Made by a program: the position numbers and the translations under genes. A stretch of DNA of 64,000 bases from Planctomycetota bacterium. Lineage in GTDB: Bacteria; Planctomycetota; UBA1135; GCA-002686595. Positions within the stretch are counted from its first letter, which is position 1; the number at the start of each line of letters is the position of its first letter. The notes beneath the pieces were generated by a model. It was not told where the DNA came from. It worked only from the letters and a program-made list of their open reading frames with translations, and did not search any database. Where the stretch lies: contig JAIOPM010000003.1 in assembly GCA_021413885.1 (NCBI GenBank), forward strand, positions 55,391-119,390, given 5' to 3'. This document shows, piece after piece, positions 17,501 to 24,889 of the stretch.

Positions 17501-17623
17501 GACGACGCCGCGGATCGAGCCCGCTTGTTGTTGCGTCGAACCCGCCTGCCTCGCCGTCGCGACGCGTTCGAACGCGAGCGCAACGCCAAGAACAAGCCAA
17601 CATGAAGATCTCCACTTTGCCAC
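14588..17623 (-). CDS. TonB-dependent outer-membrane receptor with N-terminal carboxypeptidase-regulatory-like domain
   Basis: 1011 aa from GTG at 17623; the nearby ATG at 17603 is out of frame. Signal peptide to about residue 25. A CarboxypepD_reg-like beta-sandwich follows at about 37-112 (IRGVVHDKDFDTPLAGAQVL), then a TonB-box-like stretch MDEFVV near 118-124. The plug domain (ALRLVAGASVQDGKSAVIRG, then DQFPAAVIESIQVSKTFTPD) and a 22-strand-type barrel with many aromatic-rich strands end in SLSAEFSF with terminal Phe. It imports a large or scarce ligand with TonB energy. The energising complex lies immediately downstream on the same strand (30-base gap). A 90-bp palindrome lies 100-189 bases upstream of the start. 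Substrate not predictable from sequence. Confidence 0.92.
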   Translation of the reverse strand: MAKWRSSCWLVLGVALAFERVATARQAGSTQQQAGSIRGVVHDKDFDTPLAGAQVLIVETGAKTTTTDQGNFVFGQVAPGKYTLVVSKDGYVRQVRAEVIVAPGQLTDVDAELAGEFTEMDEFVVQDLLPLGAGSELSLLKLRFASPALMDSIGSELMSRAGAGDAASALRLVAGASVQDGKSAVIRGLPDRYVSSQMNGVRLPSADEDKRAVELDQFPAAVIESIQVSKTFTPDQQGDASGGAVNVKLKGIPSETVLQLKSQYTYNSQASGRNDFLTYDGGGVGFWGKDDGGRDIQFDQLGGTWDGAAGVSRGDAPIDQKWSVAAGGKHELDDGLKIGGLASFFYERKSSFYDNGTDDSYWVVDPGAPMTPKTNQGTPSDGDFKTALFDITKAKQSVQWGGLGTAGIESENHSLSLTYLYTHIAEDTATLAEDTRGKEYFFPGYDPNNPQGPGNNKTDVNAAPYLRTETLEYTERTTGTLQLSGKNKLPIDDFGIADFVTFHAPELEWVLSRSSAALDQPDKRQFGSLWIPSYYDPGFPPLGIPPSFTAPTYYPYKPGANFNLGNFQRIWKTIDEDSDQYSVNVKLPFEQWSGTDGYVKAGVFRDHVDRKFNQDTFSNFGDSGSSFGGSWDDSWSEEFPDEPGHAIIASLADVDYQGAQTISAWYGMLDLPLTTSVSVIGGARFESTEIGIVNDAEQDALWYPPNATAPVSLQPGDADVAFAQDDVLPSIGLVYEPVESVTLRGAYSQTVARQTFKELTPILQQEFLGGPVFIGNPDLRMSELQNYDLRVDFRPYEGGLISLSWFDKHLEDAIEYVQRPTDQPFTTPVNYPKGELSGYELEVRQDLGHFWEACEGLSVGANGTFIDSEVTLPSGEAAALAASGIQAPMPTRDMTNAPEHLYNLFATYDVPDWGTQIGLFYTVQGDTLVAGAGEALGNFVPNLYAKEYGTLNLSVSQKLGKYFKLQFQAKNLTNPSIDEVYRSEFIGDDVRKTSFTRGIDYSISLSAEFSF

Positions 17624-17722
17624 GGTCCTTCGCGCTCTCCCGTTCCGAGCTCAGGAGAGGAACGTAAAGACGCACCATCAGGGCCGCGTGAACGGCAGGC
17701 CGGATCGACGTGAAGATCGACG

Positions 17723-17812
17723 CGTACCGAGACAGGTGTCTTTCCACCGGGTTTCCCTGCACTGCGCGCGCAGTGCAGGGAAACCCGGTGGAAAGACACC
17801 TGTCTCGGTACG
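17723..17812. repeat. Perfect 90-bp palindrome (45-base arms, no spacer)
   Basis: Bases 17723-17767 are exactly the reverse complement of 17768-17812, with the dyad centre between 17767 and 17768 and no loop. The next outer pair (17722/17813) would form a G-U pair in RNA. It lies 12 bases beyond the stop of the HtrA-like gene and 100 bases before the receptor start. As RNA it would form a very strong hairpin on either strand, so it could terminate the protease transcript or shield its 3' end; as DNA it could be a cruciform. I see no second copy in the window. Could instead be a palindromic mobile repeat (REP/MITE-like) or an assembly fold-back artefact. Confidence 0.9.
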
Positions 17813-17823
17813 TCGCGGTGGAA

Positions 17824-18768
17824 CTAGCGCGGTTCGAGCCGCAGCTCGTCGGGCGCGATCGAGAGCGCGACGGAGCCAGCACGACGCACGACGACGAGCC
17901 GCAGCTCGCGTCCGAGCGCGTTCGCGCCGAGAGCGCGATGCAAGTCGGCGACGGTGCGCAATCCCGCGCCGTCGAGCTCGACCAAGATGTCGCCGACGGC
18001 GACGCCGGCCTTCGCCGCGGGCGAGCCCGGTTGGACTGAACGCACCGCGACGCCGCGCGGTTCGGCGAGGCCGAGTTCGGTCGCTCGCGAACGCGGCAGG
18101 AGCACTTCCTCGGCGCCGATGCCGAGCCACGCCCGCCGCACGCGGCCGTGCGACGCGAGCTCGCCGACGACGAAGGCCGCGGTGTTCGACGGCACGGCGA
18201 AGCACAAGCCTTGCGCGAACTGCACGATCGCCGTGTTGATGCCGACGACGCGGCCTTCGGCGGAAAGCAGCGGCCCGCCCGAGTTGCCGGGGTTGAGCGG
18301 CGCGTCGGTCTGGATCACGCCTTCGATCGCGCGGCCGGCGACGCGGCTCGCGAGCGTGCGCCCGAGCGCGCTGACGATCCCGCACGTCACCGTGCGCGCG
18401 AGGCCGAACGGCGAACCGACCGCGGTGACGAACTCGCCGACCCGCAACGCGTTCGAGTCGCCGAGCTCGGCGTGCGCGAGATCGCGGCCGGCGAGCCGCA
18501 GCAGCGCGAGATCGGTCGCCGGATCGTCGCCGACGACGTCGGCGAGCAACGTGCGCCCGTCCGCGAGCGTCGTCTCGACCCCGACCGCGCCGTGGACGAC
18601 GTGGCTGTTGGTCAACGCGAGTCCGTCGCCGCTGATGACCACGCCCGATCCGCCGGACATCTCGCCGCGCGCTCCGCGCGAACGCAGGGTGCCGACGTGC
18701 AGCACCGCGGGCGCGACGGCATCCGCGATCGCCGCGAGTTCGTTCGACAACGCGCGCAGGATCGACAT
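17824..18768 (-). CDS. HtrA/DegP-like serine protease (S1C) with one PDZ domain, no signal peptide
   Basis: 314 aa. Trypsin-like core with catalytic His56 (LTNSHVV), Asp86 (DPATDLALL) and Ser163 (NPGNSGGPL). A single PDZ domain occupies about 210-300 (VRSVQPGSPAAKAGVAVGDILVELDG). The N-terminus MSILRALSNELAAIADAVAP is amphipathic and has no hydrophobic signal or anchor, unlike DegP/DegS, so a cytoplasmic location is possible unless the real start is further upstream. No obvious partner in the operon: the PF10136 gene upstream ends 53 bases away. The role is likely degradation or processing of damaged proteins. Confidence 0.88.
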   Translation of the reverse strand: MSILRALSNELAAIADAVAPAVLHVGTLRSRGARGEMSGGSGVVISGDGLALTNSHVVHGAVGVETTLADGRTLLADVVGDDPATDLALLRLAGRDLAHAELGDSNALRVGEFVTAVGSPFGLARTVTCGIVSALGRTLASRVAGRAIEGVIQTDAPLNPGNSGGPLLSAEGRVVGINTAIVQFAQGLCFAVPSNTAAFVVGELASHGRVRRAWLGIGAEEVLLPRSRATELGLAEPRGVAVRSVQPGSPAAKAGVAVGDILVELDGAGLRTVADLHRALGANALGRELRLVVVRRAGSVALSIAPDELRLEPR

Positions 18769-18821
18769 CGGGCCGCACTCATGGGCCGCGACCGCCGCGA
18801 TTCAAGGCGAACCGCGGCGCG

Positions 18822-20768
18822 TCAATCGTTCGGCCAGAGGAACTCGCTCGGGCGCGTCGCGAGCCGACGGCCGAGGCGGCGGAAGAGACTGCCGAACTCC
18901 GACAGCGAGAGTTCGAACGCGCGCAACGCGGTGAAGAGCGACAGTCCGAAACTGACGCCGAGGTTGAGCACGAACATCACGGCGATGCCGGCGCTCGCGT
19001 GCAGGAAACCGCCTTGCAGGAACCAATGTTGGTCGAGCGACGCGGCGGCGAGCGCGAGCGTGCCGGTCGAGAGCGTGACGTGGCGCACGTCGAGCGGCAC
19101 GCCGAGGAAGAGACCGAATGCCGGCGTCATGCCGAGCAGGAAGCCGAGCGACACGCTGGTCGCCCAGCCGCCGATGTCGCGTTCGACGCGCGCGGAGAGG
19201 CGCTGCAAGCGCTCGCGCCGTTTCGGCGAATGGACCTCGAACTCGGCAATCACGCGCGGAATGCGGCGATAGACGACCCAGTTCTCGATCCAACCGCCGG
19301 CGAGGCTCGCGAGCCACAGGATCACGCCGGTCAACGCCGCGAAGAGGATCGTGCCGCTGTCGAGCGGCGAGAGCGCCGTGTAGGTCGCGCGCGCGACTTC
19401 CTCTTCGACGAACGGATGCCCGAACGTCGCGCGCCAGAGTTGCGCGAACACGAACGCGCCGATCGAGACAAACGTGACGTTCGCGATCGCGGCCGCGAGT
19501 TGCGAGCGCACGATCCGCGCGGTCCAGTCGACGATCTCCTCGAGCCGCTTCGCGCCGCGGTGTTCGCGCACCAACGCCGCGAGGTGCGCCGCGGTCATCG
19601 CCGGTTGCTTGGTCGCGAGCGTCAGGTGCAGCGTCTGGAGCAACAAGAACGCGATCGCGTAGTTGAGGCCGTAGAGCATGCCCTCTTGGAACGGCGCGAG
19701 GTGCAGCCCGTGCACCGCGAGCTTGAGCGCCGCCGTCGACGTCGTCAGCAAACCGCCGCCCGCGGCCGCGAGCCACATCACGCCGTACTCGCGTTTGGTC
19801 TTCGCGATGTAGTGCTCGCCGGTTTGGCCCGAGCGTTCGACGATGCGACGGTGGAGGCGACGCGTGCTGCCGCGCAACAGCGAGCCGATGCGCCGTTGTT
19901 CGTCGACGCCGTGCGCGAGCGCGGCGATCCAACGTCGCAGAGCCCCGGTGCGCCCCGCGAGCACGTCGATCGCGAGGTCGAGCCGCGCGAGCGAACGCTC
20001 GATCACTTCGAGCCCGTACACGATGTCGATGCTGATGCCTTCGCCGTCGACTTCGTGCTTCAGCTCCGCGAGCGTCGCCGGCACGGCGGCTCGCGCGCGG
20101 CGCCAGCGTTCCAGCACTTCGGTCAGGTCGCGCCGTTCGAGCCAGGCGTCGGCCAGGTCGTCGGAGGCGCGGCGCAGGACGTGGAACGCGGACTGGGAGA
20201 CCGGGCCGTTCGGCGTGCGCTCGCGCAGCTTCGCCGACAACCCTTCGCTCGCGGCGCGCGACGCGAGCAGACGCACCGCGTCGGCGAACGCGACGCGCAA
20301 CGGCGCGGCCGTCGTCTCGCCGCACTCGTCGGCGAAGAACGCGAAGAGCTGTTCGCTCGCCGCGTCGTCGAGGTTCTCGAACCGTTCGCGTTCGTCGCGC
20401 GAGGCGAGGACGCGCCCGAGCGTCCGCGCGAGATCGACGTCGTTGCCGGGCGCCGGCACGCAGCGGCGGAGCACGCGTTCGACGAGCTCCGCGAGCAAAC
20501 CGCGCTCGCCCGGCATGCCGGCCTCGGCGAACAGCGTCAACGCGTTGCCTTGCCCGGCGAGCTCGGCGAACGAACGTTGGAAGTCCGCGCGCAGGTCGGG
20601 GCGTTGGTCGAGCACCGCTCGCGCGCGAGCGAGCGCCGCGGCGAGATCGTCGGCCTCGAGCAAGTCGCGCAGCAACCGGCACCACGCCGCGCGGCGTTCA
20701 CCGACCAACTCGGCGCGGCCCGCGCGCTCGATCGCGACGGCGAGGTCTTCGTAGGCGGAGTAGGTCAC
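18822..20768 (-). CDS. PF10136-type polytopic membrane protein (annotated elsewhere as site-specific recombinase, Gcr-like)
   Basis: 648 aa. The N-terminal ~320 residues are soluble and helical. They are followed by the family signature GEHYIAKTKREYGVMWLAAAGGG, then hydrophobic helices (GLNYAIAFLLLQTLHLTLATKQPA, FVSIGAFVFAQL, TILFAALTGVILWLASLAGG, LGFLLGMTPAFGLFLGVPL, AVMFVLNLGVSFGLSLFTAL). This layout matches the family labelled site-specific recombinase (PF10136), but there are no visible tyrosine- or serine-recombinase catalytic motifs and the protein looks like an inner-membrane protein. Real function unknown. It lies between the HtrA-like gene and the secreted-protein pair, all on the same strand. 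Confidence 0.75.
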   Translation of the reverse strand: MTYSAYEDLAVAIERAGRAELVGERRAAWCRLLRDLLEADDLAAALARARAVLDQRPDLRADFQRSFAELAGQGNALTLFAEAGMPGERGLLAELVERVLRRCVPAPGNDVDLARTLGRVLASRDERERFENLDDAASEQLFAFFADECGETTAAPLRVAFADAVRLLASRAASEGLSAKLRERTPNGPVSQSAFHVLRRASDDLADAWLERRDLTEVLERWRRARAAVPATLAELKHEVDGEGISIDIVYGLEVIERSLARLDLAIDVLAGRTGALRRWIAALAHGVDEQRRIGSLLRGSTRRLHRRIVERSGQTGEHYIAKTKREYGVMWLAAAGGGLLTTSTAALKLAVHGLHLAPFQEGMLYGLNYAIAFLLLQTLHLTLATKQPAMTAAHLAALVREHRGAKRLEEIVDWTARIVRSQLAAAIANVTFVSIGAFVFAQLWRATFGHPFVEEEVARATYTALSPLDSGTILFAALTGVILWLASLAGGWIENWVVYRRIPRVIAEFEVHSPKRRERLQRLSARVERDIGGWATSVSLGFLLGMTPAFGLFLGVPLDVRHVTLSTGTLALAAASLDQHWFLQGGFLHASAGIAVMFVLNLGVSFGLSLFTALRAFELSLSEFGSLFRRLGRRLATRPSEFLWPND

Positions 20769-20832
20769 GCTCCGCGAATCTAACGGAGAGGTCGCGCGAG
20801 GCCGCCGACGAAACCGCTCGCCGCGACGCGTC

Positions 20833-22089
20833 TCAGCGCTCGTCGACGAGCTGATCGCGCGTCGCGCGGCGCGGACGGACGCGCACGCGGAATTCGAGCG
20901 GACCGGAAGTCGGTACGGCGAATTCGCGCGGTTCGAGTTTCGTGGGGACGAGCTCCCACTCGCCGAGCTTGCCGTCGAACCACGCGCCGTCGGGGATCGT
21001 CACGTCGTAGCCGCCGGCCGCGAGGCCGCGGATCACGAACGGTCGCTCCATCTCGCACTCGAACGCGGTCGAGACCGTCGACGCGAACGGCACGGTGCGC
21101 GCGTCGGACGCGAAGAGCACGCGCGGCGCGGGCGGCGCGAGGCCGAGTTCGCGGCACGAACGCACCGCGCCTTCGACCTCGAACCGCAGGACGAATTCGA
21201 CGCTCTCGCCGGCGGGGACGAGTCCGCCGAGGTCGACGCGCTCGCCCTCGACGACCGAGAACTGCGCCGTCACGAACGAAAGCCCTACCGCGTCGCGCCA
21301 CGTCGCGGACAGGAGTTTGGACCCGGGCCGCAGTCCGCCTTTCTCGAAGAGGCCGAACGCGTCGGTCTCGACGCCGTCGCCTTCGGCGAGCACCGTTCGG
21401 AAGTCCGGCCCGCGGTTCGGATTCGCGAGCACGCCTGAGTCGTGCTTGAGCGTCACGAGCGCGTGCCGCACCGGCTGCCCGTCCCAGCCGAGGACGACGC
21501 CGGTCACCGAGGCGGAGGCGAGCACCGTCACGTCGAACGAAACGACTCGGCCCGCGGCGACGTCGAACGCGTCGGAGAGTTCGTGACGCAGCGTCGCATC
21601 GCATGGCGCGATCGTCCCGTCGGCGCGGAACTCGGCGTTCGGCGCGCGCGGCGACATCACGACGGGCGTCGGCGAGGCGAGGCTCCAGCGGTACGCGCCC
21701 GGCGGAAGGTCCGTCCAACGGATTCGGCCGCCGTCGTCCGCCGCGAGCGGCGTGCGCGCGGACTTCAGTCGGCGCCGAGCGTCGGGGCTGAGAGAGCCCT
21801 CATCGTCCGCGAACTCGAGGCTCGCGCGGATCGCCGCGGAGCGCGCGCCGTGGAAGCGAAGTTCGACCGCGCCGGTCGTTGCGTCGACGGACACAGGCGC
21901 CGCGTTCGCGTCGACGACTCGGCGCACCTCGAGTTCCGTCGCGCACGGGTCGGTGGTCGAAAGGAAGAGGCTCGCCTGCGACGAGCTCGTGCCGACCGAC
22001 GGTGCGAGCGTGGATTCACCGCCGCACCGACACAGCACGGCGACCAAACTCGTCGCGACGACGAGGAGCGCGAACCAACGCGTCTTCAT
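20833..22089 (-). CDS. Secreted protein with carboxypeptidase-regulatory-like beta domains, unknown function
   Basis: 418 aa from ATG 22089. Hydrophobic signal MKTRWFALLVVATSLVAVLC followed by a Cys-containing segment, possibly lipid-anchored, although the sequence before the Cys is not a standard lipobox. The mature part is beta-rich, with patterns of carboxypeptidase-regulatory or Ig-like domains: DLPPGAYRWSL (about 128-137), VTGVVLGWDGQPVRHALVTLK (195-215), GLAAGGYDVTIPDG (356-369). It starts 2 bases after the stop of the 267-aa secreted protein gene, so the two are in one operon and probably act together outside the cytoplasm. Confidence 0.62.
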   Translation of the reverse strand: MKTRWFALLVVATSLVAVLCRCGGESTLAPSVGTSSSQASLFLSTTDPCATELEVRRVVDANAAPVSVDATTGAVELRFHGARSAAIRASLEFADDEGSLSPDARRRLKSARTPLAADDGGRIRWTDLPPGAYRWSLASPTPVVMSPRAPNAEFRADGTIAPCDATLRHELSDAFDVAAGRVVSFDVTVLASASVTGVVLGWDGQPVRHALVTLKHDSGVLANPNRGPDFRTVLAEGDGVETDAFGLFEKGGLRPGSKLLSATWRDAVGLSFVTAQFSVVEGERVDLGGLVPAGESVEFVLRFEVEGAVRSCRELGLAPPAPRVLFASDARTVPFASTVSTAFECEMERPFVIRGLAAGGYDVTIPDGAWFDGKLGEWELVPTKLEPREFAVPTSGPLEFRVRVRPRRATRDQLVDER

Positions 22090-22091
22090 CG

Positions 22092-22895
22092 TCACTCGCC
22101 CGGATAGGCGGGAGCGAGCCCATGCCCGTTCGGGAAGTCGCAACAGGACTGGAGGTTGAAGTTGCAGATCGCGATGCCGCCGACGTCGACCCACTGCACG
22201 TGTCCGGCGAATCCGCCGGCGTACACCGCGAGCGTGCCGGTGACGTCCTCGGCGACGACGATCAGGTCGTGACACGCTTCGCCGGCGTTCTTGCGCGCCG
22301 GACAGTTCAACGACTTCGACAGAGCTCCGTCGGCGGTCAACGGCACCTTGAGCGTGACGCCGTACGGACTGACTTCGACGTCCTCGTGTCCCGTCGAGAG
22401 ATGGAACGGCCCGCCGGTTTGAATCGACTCGAACAACGAGCACTGCACGCGCGAAGACCCGTCGAGATCCACCGACGCATCGGGACTCTGGAGCGTGACC
22501 TGGCCGACGAACGTCACCTTCGCCGCGGCGCCGCCGGCGCCTCCGCCCGATCCCTTCCATTCGAAACGGTAGGCGTACGCGCCCGTCGCGTGCGCGAACG
22601 CCGATTGCGTCCACGGCCACGTGCCTTTCGCGAGGCCGGTCACCGTCAGGTGCTCGCCCTCGGCGAGCACGTCGGCCCACGCGGAGTACTTGATCCCGGT
22701 GCCGGCGCTCGTGTGATCGTGACCGGGAATGTGGTCGTAGCTCGTCAACTGCCAATAGCCCTTGATGCAGTCGGCCTGCGGCTCCTTCTGTGCGTGCAAC
22801 GGAACGTCGGCGCCGAGCAACAGTGCCGCGGTCGCGACGAGTTGACGACCGAAGTGAACCTTCGAAACGCGTGACGCGAAACGCGACGGAGTCAT
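22092..22895 (-). CDS. Secreted cysteine-containing protein of unknown function
   Basis: 267 aa from ATG 22895. A signal peptide (LVATAALLLGADVPLHAQ) is predicted by eye, cleaved near residue 36. The mature protein has about seven cysteines (ADCIKG, VQCSLF, LNCPARKNAGEAC, AICNFNLQSCC) that probably form disulfides, a Gly-rich loop (GSGGGAGGAA) and otherwise beta-type sequence. I recognise no family. First gene of a two-gene unit with the 418-aa protein downstream. Confidence 0.6.
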   Translation of the reverse strand: MTPSRFASRVSKVHFGRQLVATAALLLGADVPLHAQKEPQADCIKGYWQLTSYDHIPGHDHTSAGTGIKYSAWADVLAEGEHLTVTGLAKGTWPWTQSAFAHATGAYAYRFEWKGSGGGAGGAAAKVTFVGQVTLQSPDASVDLDGSSRVQCSLFESIQTGGPFHLSTGHEDVEVSPYGVTLKVPLTADGALSKSLNCPARKNAGEACHDLIVVAEDVTGTLAVYAGGFAGHVQWVDVGGIAICNFNLQSCCDFPNGHGLAPAYPGE

Positions 22896-23087
22896 GGCGA
22901 GCCTTTCGTCGAATGCGGCGCTCGGCGTGAATCGGATGCGGACCTTCGATCCAAGTCCGGCGCCCGTTCGCTGTGTAGAGAGCCGTCGCGCGCAGGCTAC
23001 CGCGTCGTCGCGAACGCGGTCAGACGAAGAGTTCGCGAATCTCGAAGTCGGCACTTCGCGACGAGCTCGAGAATCGAATCTGCGATC
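22896..23087. other. Intergenic leader of the secreted-protein operon
   Basis: About 190 bases without a supported gene between the 267-aa secreted protein and the terminator of the radical SAM gene. It should contain the promoter of the secreted-protein pair; I cannot identify a motif confidently. Confidence 0.35.
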
Positions 23088-23126
23088 GGAAAGAAGGCGG
23101 CCCCGCTCGGAGCGAGCGAGGCCGCC
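23088..23126 (-). terminator. Intrinsic terminator of the first radical SAM gene
   Basis: Stem 23096-23102 with 23120-23126 (7 bp), one C/A mismatch, then 23104-23109 with 23113-23118 (6 bp) and a 3-base loop. On the minus strand it is followed by TTCTTTCC (complement of 23088-23095), 40 bases after the stop codon. This is the best Rho-independent terminator in the window. Confidence 0.75.
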
Positions 23127-23165
23127 GTGAATTCGTCGTCGCGGTCGCAACCGCGGCGAGGTGCG

Positions 23166-24737
23166 TCAGTCCATGTGCGAGACGACGCGCTCGTCGCCCA
23201 TCTGCAAGGCCATGGTCATCTGGTGAGTCTTGGGAGCCATGAAGCGCTCGAACACCTTCGAGAACACCACCTGATAGACGCGCAGGACGCCCTTGGTGCT
23301 GAGACGATAGGCGAAGTCGACGGTCGCCCAGTAACGCGGCCCCTTCAGCCCCTGCGCCTTCGAGTAGATCTGGGCCTGCTCGGCGACCATCCACTCGCTG
23401 TAGAGCATGTAGAGGATCAGGTACGCCTTGGCCATCCAGTGAACTCGGATCAACCTCGGCGCGAAGCGCATCAACGAGGGAAAGCGCACGATCAACGGGA
23501 AGAGCTTGTGGAGGTTCTCGATCTCCCGTCGGTTGTCGAACAGGATCGACGACGTGCGGTTGAACTTCTCGGGGAAGTCGTCGTAGGCCGCGACGGCGAA
23601 GCCCATCTGCTTCGTGATGTCGTTGATGTCGAACATCGGGTACGGCTGCATGATCGAGACCAACGGGTGGTCGACGCTTGCCTCGATGTTGAGCTTCACC
23701 GAGTCGAACTCGTCCTCGAGCGTGCTGCCCGGGCCGCCGAGCATGTTGAGGCTGCCTAGGCGAATACCGTACTTCTTGATCCAGCCCGCGGCGTCGAGGA
23801 GTTGTTGACGGGTCGTGTGCTTCTTGAACACTGCGTTGCGGATGTAGTCATTCGCGGCTTCGAACGCGATGCGCGCGTAGACGCAGCCGGCAGCACGCAG
23901 CTTCTTGATGTGATCTTCGGTGGTCATGTTGGCCATCAGGATCACGTCGAACGGCAGTCCGATCTCCTTCGGGTAACGCTCGCAGAACTCGTCGAGCCAG
24001 TCGTTGCGCAGGTTGAAGATGTCGTCGACGAAGTGAACGAACTTCAGCGGGTACTTCGCACGCACCGCCTTGATCTCTTCGAGCAAGTGCGTCACCGAGC
24101 GCTTGCGGACGTACTCGCTGTTGCGGACGTTGTAGACCTTCTTCTTCCACGCGTGGTGGAAGCAGAACGAGCACGGCATCGGGCAGCCGCGTTGGCTGAC
24201 GAAGACCTTGCGGTGCGTGTTGCGGTAGATCTCGCCAGCTTCGTAGACGACGTCGCGATCGGGGAAGCCGAGTGAGTCGAGGTCCTGAACCAACGGTCGC
24301 TGCGGGTTCTTGTGGATCTCGCCGGTCTTCCTGTCCTTGATCCAGAAGTTCTCGCAGTCGTTGTAGTCCTTGCCGTCGCGCATGCGGTTCAGCAGGTCGA
24401 CCAACGCCGCCTCGCCCTCGCCGCGACAGATCGCGTCGATGCCCGGTGTCTCGACGTATTCGGGGACGAACGTCGGGTGCGGGCCGCCGACGATGCTGAG
24501 CACGTTCGGCAGCACCTCCTTCACCTTGCGGTTGATGTCCGCGTAGTAGAGGTGCATGCCGGTGGTCGTCGAGTAGCAGACGACGTCGGGCGCGTACTCG
24601 CGCAGCTTCTCGACCCACTTGGTGTCGGGCAGGAACAGCGCCTTGGACTCGTGACCGGCGTCCTTGACCGCGCGGCTCACCCACATCAGCCCGAGCATCT
24701 CCTGGGGCAGATACTCCTCGATGAACAGAACTCTCAA
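23166..24737 (-). CDS. B12-binding-domain radical SAM enzyme (tandem copy 1)
   Basis: 523 aa, taken from a TTG start at 24737. Alignment to the neighbouring copy (MKVLFIEEYLPQEMLG versus LRVLFIEEYLPQEMLG) fixes this start, with GGGAG about 10 bases upstream; no in-frame ATG lies near. N-terminal Rossmann-type cobalamin-binding domain (about 1-130) lacking the DxHxxG motif, followed by the radical SAM core with 4Fe-4S cysteines in RGCPMPCSFCFHH (C185, C189, C192). The C-terminal 150 residues contain hydrophobic stretches (AYLILYMLYSEWMVAEQA), suggesting membrane contact. B12 radical SAM enzymes of this class methylate or rearrange unactivated carbons in lipids and natural products; substrate unknown. 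Followed by a strong terminator. Confidence 0.9.
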   Translation of the reverse strand: MRVLFIEEYLPQEMLGLMWVSRAVKDAGHESKALFLPDTKWVEKLREYAPDVVCYSTTTGMHLYYADINRKVKEVLPNVLSIVGGPHPTFVPEYVETPGIDAICRGEGEAALVDLLNRMRDGKDYNDCENFWIKDRKTGEIHKNPQRPLVQDLDSLGFPDRDVVYEAGEIYRNTHRKVFVSQRGCPMPCSFCFHHAWKKKVYNVRNSEYVRKRSVTHLLEEIKAVRAKYPLKFVHFVDDIFNLRNDWLDEFCERYPKEIGLPFDVILMANMTTEDHIKKLRAAGCVYARIAFEAANDYIRNAVFKKHTTRQQLLDAAGWIKKYGIRLGSLNMLGGPGSTLEDEFDSVKLNIEASVDHPLVSIMQPYPMFDINDITKQMGFAVAAYDDFPEKFNRTSSILFDNRREIENLHKLFPLIVRFPSLMRFAPRLIRVHWMAKAYLILYMLYSEWMVAEQAQIYSKAQGLKGPRYWATVDFAYRLSTKGVLRVYQVVFSKVFERFMAPKTHQMTMALQMGDERVVSHMD

Positions 24738-24889
24738 GGCCCGTGCTCCCGTCAGGTGTGGATCCGCGGTGGTCGCGAGGGGCACGACAGCGCTCCCTCG
24801 TCCCTCGAGTCTAACCAGCGAGAGTGAAACGTGGGGACGCGAACGCCCGTAGCGGGCGCCGACGAGAACGGCGGCCCGAGGGCCCGTCC
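24738..24889. other. Spacer between the two radical SAM copies
   Basis: 152 bases. Contains a 6-bp GC hairpin with a 3-base loop (24844-24849 with 24853-24858), 32 bases beyond the stop of copy 2, without a good T tract, and the SD-like GGGAG before copy 1. It may allow partial readthrough from copy 2 to copy 1. Confidence 0.4.

Noticed and set aside
17710..18039. Open frames whose N-termini are repeated on both strands across the palindrome
   Set aside because: The mirrored peptide (DRCLSTGFPCTARAVQGNPV) is simply the palindrome translated; not a gene.
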